Positions 44,689 through 56,069 of a stretch of DNA of 64,000 nucleotides are shown one piece after another; the first letter of the stretch is position 1, and every line of letters starts with the position of its first letter. The notes under the pieces were generated by a model. It searched no databases and was not told the origin of the DNA. It saw only the letters and a program-made list of their open reading frames with translations. The DNA is from Metallyticus violacea (taxonomy: Eukaryota > Arthropoda > Insecta > Mantodea > Metallyticidae), in the NCBI GenBank assembly GCA_030762175.1, contig CM060831.1:144475501-144539500 (forward strand), in the 5' to 3' direction. The position numbers were made by a program, and so were the translations under genes.

Positions 44689-44722
44689 TTGTTAGATTCA
44701 GGCACAACGCTCTTCAACTTAC
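44689..44722 (-). CDS. candidate 34-nt microexon
   Basis: On the minus strand an excellent acceptor (TTTTATTTCTTTCTTGCAG, a nearly unbroken pyrimidine tract) precedes GT AAG TTG AAG AGC GTT ... AAC AA, followed by a donor GTGAGT. One frame reads KLKSVVPESN through the exon. The acceptor is the best single splice signal in the window. The exon is too short to test by coding content, and the CAG/GTAAGT at its start could itself be a donor of a different exon. Confidence 0.3.
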
Positions 44723-44739
44723 CTGCAAGAAAGAAATAA

Positions 44740-45568
44740 AAGGTCAAAACTTTATGAAAGAAAATGAGATTATCTATAAAGGTAAAATAATCAGAAATCT
44801 CTAGTATTAATAATTACAAAAATAAATTCAACACCCAGTGGTAAAAATAACTTCTCGCATTCTTTTTATAGCTACTATTGCACTTCGTTTTGTTACGGTA
44901 GCATTTATGGTGTTATCAGATAAATGGAAACATGCTATAGTTATGTTACAGGCAGTGAGGTAAGCTACGGAGTCCTGCGGAGTGGCTGCTGCACACTGTG
45001 ATAACTAATATCATTAATGCAGTTGGTGTAAGGTTGGGAAAGATTGGAGTAACGCTTCTTACATATGGAACCTAATTTTCTTATCTGTATTCTGAGGTAT
45101 TACAGGGAACGTCAGGCACACACTCTTGGCATTCCAGGAGATTGACGGACTTCTGCAACCACCACGACAATGCTAGCAACCAGTTCCACGGGAGTATCGA
45201 CTGGTGTCTCGCAAACTAGGCTCCTCAAATGACCTCAGAAGTACATCGGCGGCATATCTGTTGACCAAGCTGGCAATATAACAGGAACAATGTTTATGGG
45301 TCTCCAGTCAACTCCAGTTTTTGTTATGTTTCTGTGCTTCAGTCATCAGAAGGTCACGTTTTACAAGACATTACACGTCTAAGACATCAATATCAAATTA
45401 CTTAGTAACGAGATACCTAAGACCATGCGTTCCTTATATCAAAACACTCAACAACACCCCTGAAGAACGTCTGAAAGTTTGCCATTAGAGTTCATATCCA
45501 CTCTGTATACAATACTTCAGGTTAGTAATTATATGAGAGAGTTTCATTTTTAATTAAGAATTGTTGGT
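44740..45568. other. unassigned stretch
   Basis: 45060-45510 is more GC-balanced but contains no readable family. Confidence 0.4.
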
Positions 45569-45569
45569 T

Positions 45570-45856
45570 TGATTTATTTATGGACGCTCTTTAACATTTC
45601 AGGTCATCAACGTCCCATTCTATTCAGGGCGTGAAACGGGCGACAAATTTTGCTCAGAGGCGTCTCTTTCAGGCTTGAGGTTCTTTATCGTGCCGTAAAT
45701 GTACGACGCTGGACTCACGGTTTTACTTCCCTTCCAAAGGAAGCCATACTTAGGAATTTTACGCCCGAAAAAATCCATCGATCCTGGCCGGGTTTGAACC
45801 CGCAATCTTGGGTTTTAGAAGGTAAGTATGGTTACCACTACACCCCAGGACCGATT
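45570..45856 (-). repeat. SINE-B copy
   Basis: Tail TTATTTATGGACGCTCTTTA, GGGCGTGAAACGGGCGACAA, TTTCAGGCTTGAGGTTC, ACTTCCCTTCCAAAGGAAGC, reversed B box GGGTTTGAACCCGCAATC and head TTACCACTACACCCCAGGA. Confidence 0.9.
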
Positions 45857-45906
45857 GCAAAGTAGAGCACAAAATCTATAGCAAAACATAACAAAGCATA
45901 AAGTAT

Positions 45907-46733
45907 ACACAATTATTTATATAGAACTAACACATTACTTTATTTATTTCAAAACGAATGATGCTAGTTATATCTTTTTACACCTCAAATGTACAGTATC
46001 TTTGGGATATTGTTAACCTTTATAGAAAATGTTGAAAATTTCCTCCCTCCTGCATACGGCATAACTCAACACGTTTATTGTGCAAAATCCTTGCACATTG
46101 TCCATCATATGGTTCACATACAAAACATGGTTCCACTTATACGAACTCGCAGAACTCACGCTATTGAGCTGTCCAAAATTCACATGTCATTCATGAAGTA
46201 CCTATGGGGTTGGTGAGCAATATCCATACAAGGAATAATTTTGCTAGACTTGGCATTGCAGAGTTCCGCTGAATTTTCATAGAGTTTGTTGAGCAACTTG
46301 ACTCTGTAGAGCTGGTCATGGGCATTTTCAACAAGATGGTGCCACATTCCATACATCAAACTAATCATGGCGCTAAGTGAAAGTTTCTTTGACGACCGGA
46401 TAACCTCCAAGAACGGGTGGCCACCGATATCTCCTGATTTGACAACGCCGAACTTATTCCTTACTTAAAAGAGAGAGTTTATACCACGCGCCCCCAGACT
46501 TTGGACTGAAGACATTACACAGGAGAGTGATGGTATTGACAACACAGCGGCCAGAAACATGGAACGACGTGTTGAGTTATGCCTTATGCAGGAGGGACGA
46601 CATTTTCAACATTTTCTATAGAGGTTAATAATCTACCATAGATACTCTACATTTTAAATATAATAAGTTATGGCTAGCTTCATTCGTTTTGAAATACATA
46701 AAGAAATGTGTTAATTCTATATAAGTAATTTGT
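45907..46733. mobile_element. fold-back DNA element with about 165-bp inverted arms
   Basis: The left arm (45907-46075) and right arm (46563-46733) are inverted copies. Matching landmarks are ATATAGAACTAACACATTAC / GTGTTAATTCTATAT, TTTCAAAACGAATGATGCTA / TAGCTTCATTCGTTTTGAAA, and TATAGAAAATGTTGAAAATT / CATTTTCAACATTTTCTATA. The right arm contains the last codons of a DDE transposase, so the left arm is an inverted duplicate of a transposon 3' end. Loop of about 490 bp. Confidence 0.75.
46385..46621 (+). pseudogene. DDE transposase C-terminal end in fold-back element
   Basis: The plus strand reads WPPISPDLTTPNLFL, a stop, then PRAPRLWTEDITQE and ESDGIDNTAARNMERRVELC, LMQEGRHFQHFL and TAG at 46619-46621. 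This matches the 'WPPRSPDLTTPDYFLWG ... RRVELC...GGHFQHFL' end of DUF4817-type transposases. 'SPDLTT' carries the region of the last catalytic Asp. The remainder of the transposase is not recognisable upstream. Not functional. Confidence 0.65.
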
Positions 46734-46979
46734 AAATGGCAGTGGTACCCCTCTGATATGCATTACAAAAAACTTACAATGCATGAACATTGGAATACTG
46801 CAACCCCTACATTTGCGAGTTGTAAGCGATACCAACATTGCATGAAAGTTACTGAGTGAAAAACTAAAGTTGCTCCATGAGGAAAACACATAAATGTAAT
46901 ATGATGAAACATAGACTGCACTGTGCCTCTAAATGACTTGTCATGCATGACATATTCCAAAATAATTGAGTGCTTTTCT
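46734..46979. other. unassigned stretch
   Basis: Minus-strand frames of 65-69 codons with no recognised family. Nothing else seen. Confidence 0.4.
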
Positions 46980-47262
46980 GATTGATTTGCTTTATTTACG
47001 GATGCTCTTTAACATCTCAGGTCATCAACGTCCCAATCAATTCAGGACGTGAAACGGCCGATCTTTGCTAGAAGCCTCTTCTTTCACGCTTGAGGTTCTT
47101 TTACGTGCCGTAAATCTTAGTCACTGGTCCCAAACCTTTAATTCCCTTCCGCAGGAAGCCATACTTAGGATTTTTAGAAAAAATCCATCAGTCCTGGCCG
47201 AGTTTGAACCCACGATCTTGTGTCTAAGAGGCAAGTATGACTATTACTAGGGCACCAATGTC
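46980..47262 (-). repeat. SINE-B copy
   Basis: Tail GATTGATTTGCTTTATTTAC, ATGCTCTTTAACATCTCAGG, GACGTGAAACGGCCGATC (with a short deletion after), CACGCTTGAGGTTCTTTTAC, reversed B box GTTTGAACCCACGATCTTG. Confidence 0.9.
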
Positions 47263-48959
47263 ACAACACATGTGAACGAACTTGCCGTCCATATATGTAA
47301 AGATATTAGAATTATTTCGATCCTTTGAGTCTTTAATGAAATTATTTAAATTTGATCTGAAGTCTGCTAAAAAAGGCGATTATAAAAATAAGCGATAGGC
47401 TACACTCATCTTTCGTATGTAGTACTCAACGTGCAAGAAAGGCATAAGTACGGAACTGCGATCCTTTGCCGTAGTCAGGTAAATATAAAACGTTTATAAA
47501 TGAAAACTTGAGTTTTTTTAGTGGATGATACAGTCGCTATTATGAAAATGAAGATCCTGCTATTATTACACACAACTATGGCGGATACTAACAACACACG
47601 CAGCAAAAGTAATGCGCTGATGAAATGATGTCTAAATTAACGTGGAGCATGTAAATAGCCAGACTTTATTTGTGTTAATTTAAGTGATACCGGAGAATAG
47701 ACACCGGAAATATACTTATTTATATTATTGTACGTTTAAAAGAATAAAAATAGGCAATTTGGTCAAGCACTAATCATATTGCTACTAAAATGTGCTTCTG
47801 TTTACGTTTTGCTGTTAATTTATGCTAAATAAATCCCTGCTTTTAGTCACATGATACATGGTTTTAATAACAGAACTTTCGTTATAAACAGAGAGTACAG
47901 CGAGTGAAAACATTCAAGCTACAGTAATCTCTATCTGCAGTAGAGCTGTGTAAGTGGTGTGAATTGCCGCCAAACCATACTCCATGCACTTTACACTGTT
48001 GCGGATTGATTGGGGCTTATCGGTTCCCAAACGCAGGACTCTGTTAATAATATATAACTCATCTCATCCCACATTACGGGTAAATATTAGCTAATAATCA
48101 CCCACAAGCACTATATATTCAGATATCTAGGTCTGTAAATTGACAGATACTTGGAAAACACTTTTATATTATATCAAAACTAAACTTAGCAGCCTACGCT
48201 CATTGTATCATATTAATTATGGAGTTCTCAAAACAGTTCATTAAATATTTCTCTTTGATTATGAAACATGATTTAACTTTGTGGGGAAACTCAGTCAAAG
48301 AGGGCGTGACATTTTAATACATTTTAACATTTTCTTGTGAGTATATACGTTTTGTTTTGAATGCCTACATTAAAAATCACGACTAATTTATTAAAAATAT
48401 AAATTTTCATAACTAAACCACTCTATAAAACAGTAACCTGTATATTTAACTTGCCAATAAGGAATTTGTTATGAATGCATCAAAATTTCTCTAAATTATT
48501 TTCAAATTATTATGGGAAAAATTGAAATCTGCTCTAAAAGAATTGCAATGCAGCAATTTTTATTGTTCAGTTGAATAGTTCACATATTATATTGCTCAAA
48601 TAATGTTCAATCATAAGCCAACATTGGCCAAATATTATTGTACAGCACATGACAATGTATGAAATGTACTGCGCTTTTGTTAGCTGTTAAGCTGTTGAAA
48701 TAATTTAATTCCATGTGCAAGATTAATAGGCCTGTGTAATTATAAACGTTAAAATATTCAATATAATTTAAATAATATAATGTTAATGTAGTACAACTTT
48801 GTACACCCTTTGACCAAAAAGAAAAAAAAAAGTCATCTCTTTAACTCAAAATTCTTATAAGTCCTTATCCGATACAGCCAGCAGTTCACAAGGTATTCAG
48901 CGAGCTGTGTAGTCACTGTAGCTGTGCACTGTGTTATATGACATGCACTAAAGACGTTG
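47263..48959. other. unassigned stretch (1.7 kb)
   Basis: AT-rich, nothing recognised. Confidence 0.5.
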
Positions 48960-48969
48960 TCTAGTATGT

Positions 48970-49045
48970 GAGTTCCGTTAGCTCTGTGGCAGAGTGTGCA
49001 GTGATGCCGCGCTTAAGAGCGCAGGTTCGCCTTGCAGCAAGTAGC
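48970..49045 (+). repeat. tRNA-like fragment
   Basis: TTAGCTCTGTGGCAGAGTG resembles a tRNA D-arm/A box and GAGCGCAGGTTCGCC a B box. The stems do not pair well enough for a working tRNA and no terminator follows closely. Probably a tRNA pseudogene or SINE head. Confidence 0.3.
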
Positions 49046-49130
49046 ACTTTTTTAATATACATTTATAGCATATTATGACGTATTAGTTCTGTAATATTGT
49101 TTCCCATATACAGCAAGCTTAAACGTTGAC

Positions 49131-49172
49131 ACACAAACACACACACACACACATACACACACATATATATAA
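49131..49172 (+). repeat. (AC)n/(AT)n microsatellite
   Basis: CACACA run with one ATAC interruption passing into ATATATA. Confidence 0.9.
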
Positions 49173-49560
49173 TGAATACTATAATACCTCCTTCGGCATT
49201 GTACTATGTTCTATGCAATTTGCTACACACATTCCCTGCACATGCAAGAAGGACAAAAGATGACTTAGGGGCACAAATTCAAGAAGCCTGGGATGTTGCA
49301 GCCTCTCGTTCACACTACTGTAGAAATCTGAATGCCCCGAATATTGAGGGGCGTTGTACATGCTGAGGATTCATACACCGATATTAATTTGTTTATTTTC
49401 TAAGTGTTTCACTTTGGAAGATAAATGTGTAAAGAATATGTTTTTGTGTGTACATAGGTAATTCCATAAAATTGAAAAAATACATTAAGTATAATACGAT
49501 ATTCAGACAATATATTGTTTTACATAATCACTTATATAATCAACAATTAAACGCGAAACA
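49173..49560. other. unassigned stretch
   Basis: Unrecognised 60-64-codon frames on both strands at 49172-49366. Nothing else recognised. Confidence 0.4.
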
Positions 49561-49564
49561 AATG

Positions 49565-49645
49565 AGTGGGGTTTGAACCCAGGGGCTTACGCAGAAAATC
49601 AATGTCTTCTAAACCGCTCGGTCGCCGCTACACTATCCTTAGGTT
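49565..49645 (-). repeat. tRNA-like fragment
   Basis: The reverse complement reads GGCGACCGAGCGGTTTAGAA and, later, CCCTGGGTTCAAACCCCACT: A-box and B-box-like segments in the Leu/Ser tRNA style. The 3' arm is fair but the rest pairs poorly. Likely a SINE head of another family. Confidence 0.35.
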
Positions 49646-50575
49646 TTCTTTGCAGACGATAATGATTGTTACCATTACGTTTACAGGCAAAGCACCCACT
49701 GCAGTGTGCCAGTCGCTGCATGCGCGTTGTGAATACGGCGTTTTCGAGCGTCCTCCAATTTCTCCGATCGACGCGTAGAAGCTGGGCACGATTTTATTTA
49801 TATATTTTGTCAAAGTGTGTAACACCTTGACCTGTTTTGATGCACGTACATTGTACAAGAACCTCATGAAATGTAAAAAGGGTAAGATTAACCTTTTCTT
49901 TATTTTTACGAACGATGTTGCAGATAACAAATACGAAAAGATAGCGAGCTCAAGCCACTTGGACCAAGCTCTGGCCGATAGACAGTGGGCTAAGACAGCT
50001 CTATCCACATCGCAGTTGACTCTTGTTACCAAAGAGCGCTTAGCAGCTCTCCGCAGCTGCTCAACAAGTGCGGAAACAAATGGCCCATCATCAGGTTCCT
50101 CTTGAAGTACCCGGGAGACTCACTTTTCAATGCCAAACGTCTAGGCCGATCAGTCGTCAACCTCACCACTGCACAAGCGAGGTAGTCTAAACTCTCGTGT
50201 CTACATGCAAGGCACTTTGTGTTTCCGGTGCCGCTGAACATCTCAAAACGGAATCTACCACAAGTCTCTGTCGTATCTAAAGGTGACCTTTGTGTTATTT
50301 TGGAAGGTAGGAATAATTTAGTGGTTAGGAGTCAGTATTCAATAAAAACCTCGTTCACAAGGTTAAAAACAAAATCCATTCAAAATGATCCTTTGTAAGA
50401 GACCGAAATATACAGTTTTTATAGTCACTTCTTTAAAAAGATTAACTCCAAATTCTTTTATAAGTAATTATCACAGATATTGATCATTAAAGCAATAATA
50501 AGGTGCCCCATAGTGAACGTTTGTTTTATTTTAATAATAAAACACGTCATTTATTTGAAAAACGCTTTGTTTGCT
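49646..50575. other. unassigned, partly GC-balanced stretch
   Basis: 49660-50260 is more GC-rich than average with overlapping frames on both strands (96 and 134 codons), none recognised. Since both strands are open, composition is the simpler explanation. Confidence 0.35.
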
Positions 50576-50576
50576 T

Positions 50577-50866
50577 TGATATATTTATTTGCGGACGCTC
50601 TTTAACACCTCAGGTCATCAGCGTCCATTTCAATTCAGGGTGTGATACGGCCGACAAATTTTGCTCAGAGGCTTCTTCTTTCAGGCTTGAGGTTCTTTTA
50701 CATGCCGTAAATGTACGACACGGGACGCACGGCCTTAATTTCCTTTCGAAGGAAGCCTTACTTAAGATTTTACCCCCGAAAAAATCCATTGATCCTGGTA
50801 GGGATTGAACCCGCGATCTTGGGTTTGGAAGGCAAGTATGGTTACCACTATGCCATCAGCACCGAT
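50577..50866 (-). repeat. SINE-B copy
   Basis: Tail TTTATTTGCGGACGCTCTTT, ACCTCAGGTCATCAGCG, GGGTGTGATACGGCCGACAA, TTCAGGCTTGAGGTTC, TTACCCCCGAAAAAATCCAT, reversed B box GATTGAACCCGCGATCTTG, head ACCACTATGCCATCAGCACC. It abuts the transposon remnant E3. Confidence 0.9.
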
Positions 50867-50869
50867 AGA

Positions 50870-51641
50870 AAAAAAACGCTAATATTATAACGTCAATGTG
50901 GGCAAAAACACTGTCATGAAACAAAACTTCAGGCAAATGTCCTCCACGGCTTCGTTGACACACCTTCACTCTGTTGGCAAATTTTTCAACGACTTTTGAG
51001 CAAAGTTTCGGGAGAATTTCATCCATGACACGTCTAATTTCTGCCTTGAGTTGAGGGACAGTTTGTATATGTCCACAAAATTTTACATACCCCCACAAAA
51101 AATAGTCCCATGGTGTCAAATCCCACGAGCTAGATACCACTTTTGATCGCGTTGCGAGAGAGGTAAATGTTCAACGCTGGAAATGGTCCGTAGGCTTCAG
51201 CTCTTATATTCGCTGCAAAATGCTGCTCGGAATGGTTAATTGTAGAGAACGGCGACGAATCAATTTCATTGGGCTCGTAGCAACTCTCAGAAGGGCGACA
51301 TTCGACGAGAACGTCCAGTTGATTCGATGTTCTCTGTCTTCAAATTTCATTACCAGTCTCTACGCTTGTTGAAACGCTAGGCGCATTTTGTCTACCAAAA
51401 ATTACCACGAAGTCTTCGAAGGTTTCTGCATAACATTCACCGTACTTAAATGCACTTTCAGAATCCGGACGCGGTGATCCTTCGTGTATCGCTCCATTTT
51501 AGCTGATAACAATACACACAAATGACAATCGTTAATCGCAATACAAGCAGATGACAATATGTTAAATTTCAGGTCCAGCAACCTAACAAACCCACAGAGG
51601 CGCTTAATTTAAAAATTTCGTTCATTACGGGACACACTATA
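50870..51641 (-). mobile_element. DUF4817-type DNA transposon, internally deleted (E3)
   Basis: On the minus strand the element begins near the outer sequence ATAGTGTGTCCCGTAATGAA (51641 downward), which looks like a transposon end. It carries N-terminal coding traces from 51497 and finishes with transposase C-terminal sequence near 50920. The opposite end meets SINE-B and was not defined. Confidence 0.7.
50920..51497 (-). pseudogene. DUF4817-type transposase, N and C parts joined (E3)
   Basis: ATG at 51497 opens MERYTKDHRVRILKVH, like the start of the family's helix-turn-helix. Scattered frames follow (for example ELKPTDHFQR), then after a deletion SSWDLTPWDYFLWGYVK, VPQLKAEIRRVMDEILPKLC and RSRGGHLPEVLF. 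The central part with the first two catalytic Asp residues is absent. Stops and frameshifts are frequent. Confidence 0.75.
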
Positions 51642-52186
51642 GAACAAGTATAATTGGGAACGATACTTGTACTTGAGCATACGTCCATAAAATGAGCATT
51701 TCAATTTTTAACTGAAAATCTTTCAAACCTGTAGGAGGCCATTGCCGAGCAACAACCCGGGACAGTCAGTGGAGACACAAAAGAATGTTATTCGTTCAAT
51801 GTAAAAATGCAGAACTAGGAACACAACTTTGGTTTAGTTTGAACTAAACCAAATATAAATTTGCTTAATTGATGAAAAGATAGACTTAATGAACATGAAT
51901 AATTACTCAGTTTTTAAATTAAGCAAAAAAATCCTTGTAAGCTATCTTTTTAATTAAATTTTTATTTTTTTGTTTATATAGACACCTATCATTTATAAAA
52001 AAAGTACTAAAGCCTATCATACTGATTTGATATGGTATTGGTGTAGGCAGATGGTCATCAATATAAATTATTTATTATACACTACAAAGACGATGCTCTG
52101 GTTACTGAATACTGCTTTTGATATTCATGAGGAATAATTATGTTGGGCTGCTTGCAAAGTGATAAACCAAGAACCCATTTCGTAGC
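51642..52186. other. unassigned AT-rich stretch
   Basis: Nothing recognised. Confidence 0.5.
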
Positions 52187-52370
52187 ATTTTCATGTCATA
52201 TTCTCAGATGAAGCCACCTTTCACACGTCTAGTAAAGTACACCGGCATAATTGTAGAATGAGGGAGAAGAAAATCCAGATGTCATAATGAACTATGAACG
52301 TGATAACCATAAAATTAACGTCTGGTGTGCTTTGACTTGTGATTATGCTATTTCAAAAAACCATGCTGTC
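52187..52370 (+). pseudogene. DDE transposase catalytic fragment (first Asp)
   Basis: HVIFSDEATFHTSSKVHRHN, one frameshift, then ENPDVIMNYERDNHKINVWC and ALTCDYAIS. The FSDEA(T/H)FH motif carries the first catalytic Asp (codon 52207-52209), and 'VWCALT' follows at the distance usual in this family. This is exactly the part missing from the other copies of DUF4817-type elements in the window. No ends were found. Confidence 0.75.
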
Positions 52371-52483
52371 TTATCACGCGCAGGGTCACTACTCATAATT
52401 TATTGTTACAAAATTGGGAAAGTTTCTACACAATATAAGATGAAAATCATATTTCTAACTTAACTGAGCTTTTTTAATAATAT

Positions 52484-52520
52484 TTACGACCATTTTTACT
52501 ACTGAGGCACCACAGGGTAC
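52484..52520 (-). repeat. SINE-A 3' fragment
   Basis: TTTACTACTGAGGCACCACA matches the reversed 3' end of SINE-A (TGTGGTGCCTCAGTAGTAAA). Only about 35 bp remains. Confidence 0.6.
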
Positions 52521-52589
52521 TTAAATAGTGAGGAGATATTCACATTTATTGCTGGTAGTGATTCTACCGGACACATTGTGTATATAGTG

Positions 52590-52965
52590 TATTTGTAAAC
52601 GCTCTAGCGGCCTCAATTTTTTGTTTTTCAGGGATTAATTAAAATTGAACCATTGGGGGTGAGGGTTAACCTAAAACAATCTTTTAAAAATCGCTTTAGC
52701 GGCCGCAGATTCAGTGTATGCGATTGAAATAAAACAAAAGAAATAGTTGCTGAAAATCAGCGAAATCAGGCTATTAGCAGTGAGAGTTAACTTGAAACCG
52801 AAAATTTAAAAATTGCTCTGGTGGCTCCAATATTTGTTTTTTCATAACGAAACTCTGTATATTCCTTCTAAATAAAATAAGAAAAAATGTTCCTGAAAAA
52901 GAGGGATGTCAGATCATTAGGAGTGGAGGTTTACCTAAAGTGTAAATTTAAAATTTTTGCATTTT
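52590..52965 (+). repeat. satellite-like repeat R2 (three to four diverged units)
   Basis: GCTCTAGCGGCC at 52601, GCTTTAGCGGCC at 52694, GCTCTGGTGGCTCC at 52815 and a weaker start at about 52959 mark units of 92-144 bp. The last unit contains CTAAATAAAATAAG and AGATCATTAGGAGTGGAGGT, as in the copy at 43560-43735. The units differ in length by internal deletion. Confidence 0.7.
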
Positions 52966-55123
52966 TTATTGCCATTGCTATTGAAAACGCGTACTTTTCC
53001 GCTCAAAATCGATGGAGCTTTCTTCAATTTTTCAATGGTAAAATGCTTTAAAAAAAGGCTCTTGTTATTGCTTTGTCATTTTCCAAGTAGTCCGGCAGAA
53101 TTATTCCTCGGGAATCTCAAAAGCATATTCAGTAACCAACATCGTCTTCCTAGCATACAATACAATCATTTATATACGGCTTACACGTTTGGAAGAACAG
53201 CAATAAAAATAAAAATAACAGAACATATTTAGTTAACTAAGAAATAAAAACCAGTTGGAACATAAATAGCAGAGAGCTTCAACCGCCAGGTAGTATGCAG
53301 CGTATTCAATTCGCACCAATTATACCAACGTTAGCACAGATAAACATTTTCACAGCCTACAATAACAGTTTATTATAACGCGATGATGGCAGCGATAACA
53401 GAAGAGGTACGCACTTGCGAAACAAGAACATTGCGATGCTGTGTTGTTTTAAGCCGATGGTGTAACAGATATACTTTTGCTCCTCAGGATATACAGGCAA
53501 GAATGTAGCCGCAGACCCAAATCTCTTGGATCTCCATGCTGGAATAACGAAATGAAAATGCCACAAAGATCTGCACGCTATTTTCTGGGAAAAGAAATGT
53601 GGGAGATAAAAGTTTCATCCTAGAAAACAAACGAGGCCGTCTCTCATGTCATGGGGAAGTCCCTGGCGGTGTCAACGGGATTCCAACGGATGACCCCGTC
53701 CCATTCTTCAGGGAATAAGTCCGCTAAATGTGTGTGAAAACCTATCTACAAGAGATGGCGAAGAAAAAAATTAAGTTTTTTTTTATAAATATACTAAATG
53801 TGGGAAATTTTATTTAATACTTTATTTCATACTTTTGCAACTTTGATTTTAAAGTTAACGAAAAATCCATATTTTCTAAAGAGTCGTTGTTTGCAAATCA
53901 TTAAGGGGAGTCGAAAGGACCTATGGGTTTTATAATATATGCAGATGAATTTTCAAATATTATTAGGCTATACGTCACAATAAAAATTGCACCACATAAT
54001 TAGGAAAAGTTAAAAATTTTTTGTAACATTTTTGGAAAAATATGAAAAAATTTAAATGAACTTTGTAACACTTTTAAGCTCCTACATTGTTCAGTAAATA
54101 TTACATTGTAACCAATCAACATTTCCAATTCTTTTTTTTTAATTACAATATTGTAGAATTATGTACTGAATAGCACCGTCTCTTACAGAGCATACAAAAA
54201 AGTAAACTAACAAACGCCATGCTTGCATTATTACATTTGAATGTTTGAGGTACGCTCTTTTTGTAAAAATATGGAAAATTTAAATTGTAAATGTTGGTAA
54301 GAGAATACATCTATAAACAAACGAAGAGAAATACTTTAGGATTTATTAGAAATACTTTTGAAAGTGTGTGTGTGTGTTATGTATATGGAGATTTATAGGT
54401 TTGTGTGTGTGTGTTTTAGTAGAAACGTATTGATTCAATATTCAAAAAATAAAAAATTGCATGTACAATTATTAATTCCATGCTAAAAGTCTAAAAATGC
54501 CCAAGAATACACACACTGATAAAACCTATAGTTTTAACTAAATTTGCTATCACAAATTATAAAACTAAATCTGCCATACTCAGTGAGGAGTTGAAGTACT
54601 TTCTGCAAAATTGTCTTAAAGCTGGAAACCGCCAGAAAGTTTTTATACAATTGCTGGATCTGGTTAAAAAAATACTCAAAATTTACCGATCAAAAGAAAG
54701 CAAGTAATACAAATAAGTACTTTGACCCAGTGAGTTAGAATCCCCCAAACCTTCCGATCCTACTTCCAGCCGAATCATTTTGGTTTCCTATGCCGGTGAT
54801 AACCTATGGCGATACACTAATTGGAAGGTTGACTGTTGACATTTTCCACAGTTTAAACCATTTGCTAAACCTTTATGAAAAACACGAGTAATCAAAATAA
54901 ATTCAGGACTCTTGGGGATCGGTCCTACAGCCTCCGTCCCTGCTGACAGTCCAGTTCTGAAGATAAAATAGTTGCTTGATATCTACGAGCTTTCAGATTA
55001 CAGGGCATACATTTTATCTTTCCATGCTTGTGTAGGAAATCTGCGTGGGCATTAAGCTATGCGCGCTATCTCCGCGAGTGTGGAAATATTAAATGTATGG
55101 CTTGATATCACAACAACGGCCAC
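52966..55123. other. unassigned stretch (about 2.1 kb)
   Basis: A 91-codon plus-strand frame at 52957-53232 is unrecognised. Short (GT)n runs occur at 54366-54378 and 54402-54415. Otherwise nothing. Confidence 0.4.
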
Positions 55124-55390
55124 CAACACGGTAACCGCGGCCATTATAGAGCGCACTTATGAACGGAAGGTCTGCGATTCGATTCTCGCTGGGACCGTTC
55201 TCTCTGAATGAGGTGTTTTTCAGATTTTCCTCAGCTCTCATTAATGGCAAATGCTGGGGAGGTACAGTTAGTCCTGGGAAGCTATCTTCCTAAAATATCT
55301 CTTCCAAATTATCATTTTAACCGACCTATAACCAGTGTTCACCGCCTGTGATGCCAAGTATAGAAAATGGGCGTTAAACAATTCGTAATT
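55124..55390 (+). repeat. SINE-A copy, diverged
   Basis: Head partly lost; B box CTGCGATTCGATTCTCGCTG, core ATGGCAAATGCTGGGGAGGT, 3' part CAGTGTTCACCGCCTGTGAT and end GGGCGTTAAACA. One of the oldest-looking copies. Confidence 0.8.
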
Positions 55391-55499
55391 TACGTGTATT
55401 TTTATACAAATAGAAAAATTGGAAATTTCTATTGATAGACGTGTTTTTCTGAATAATTTTACAGCAAGACTAATTCCACAATTACAAAATCTACAACGG

Positions 55500-56060
55500 T
55501 AAAGAGATAGGTCGCTAAACTTAAACGAGCTTTCAAGAGAAAGTACGCACAGCAACCACTGAAAATATTCGCTGTTCGTCCGAAATAATCATTCAGAGGA
55601 ATTGCTCCAGAACACTGAAGAACTATGTTCAATATGGGTGCAGGATTTGCTAACACCAGAGCAAAAAATACATTCAAATAAGTCTAAGCAGCGTTTGAGA
55701 CTGTTTAGAGGCAATAAGCAAATTTTGTCTCCGCTTATAATTCACGCTCTATGGCAGTTCTTCAAAACAAAAATGAACAAATATGTTTCCGTCGACTGTA
55801 AAGGTCACGGCTGTCATTCTGGAATTCTGGGAGTATTATATTTCTGGAAAACAGGAAGGGCGATAGTAACCAGCAAATACTGTGCAGCTAAGTGAAAAAA
55901 ATTAAAACAGATAAAAGTGTCTAAATATCTGTTTAAGAAAATGCACCTCTTAACAAATCTATACCACAAAGGAAAAAATTCATGAATTACGATCAGGATG
56001 TCCATTCCATTCGCTTCATTCTTCAAATGTGCGTTTCTGCATTCTCTATTTACTTCCAAT
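55500..56060 (+). pseudogene. mariner transposase remnant, several frames (M5)
   Basis: Recognisable blocks in order on the plus strand: TATTENIRCSSE, ELCSIWVQDLLTPEQKIHSN (family 'ARWVP..LTPEQK'), GVLYFWKTGRAIVTSKYCAA (family 'GVLLVDFLKKG.TI.S.YY..LL') and ENAPLNKSIPQRKKFMNYDQ (family 'DNAP.H.S......L.EL'). The blocks are in three frames with stops, so the copy is old. It stops close to the left end of the mariner at 56070. Confidence 0.5.
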
Positions 56061-56069
56061 TAAATGCAA

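Noticed and set aside
49628..50105. 134-codon minus and 96-codon plus frames
   Set aside because: They overlap on opposite strands, and the end of the minus frame runs into the tRNA-like fragment. No recognisable protein.
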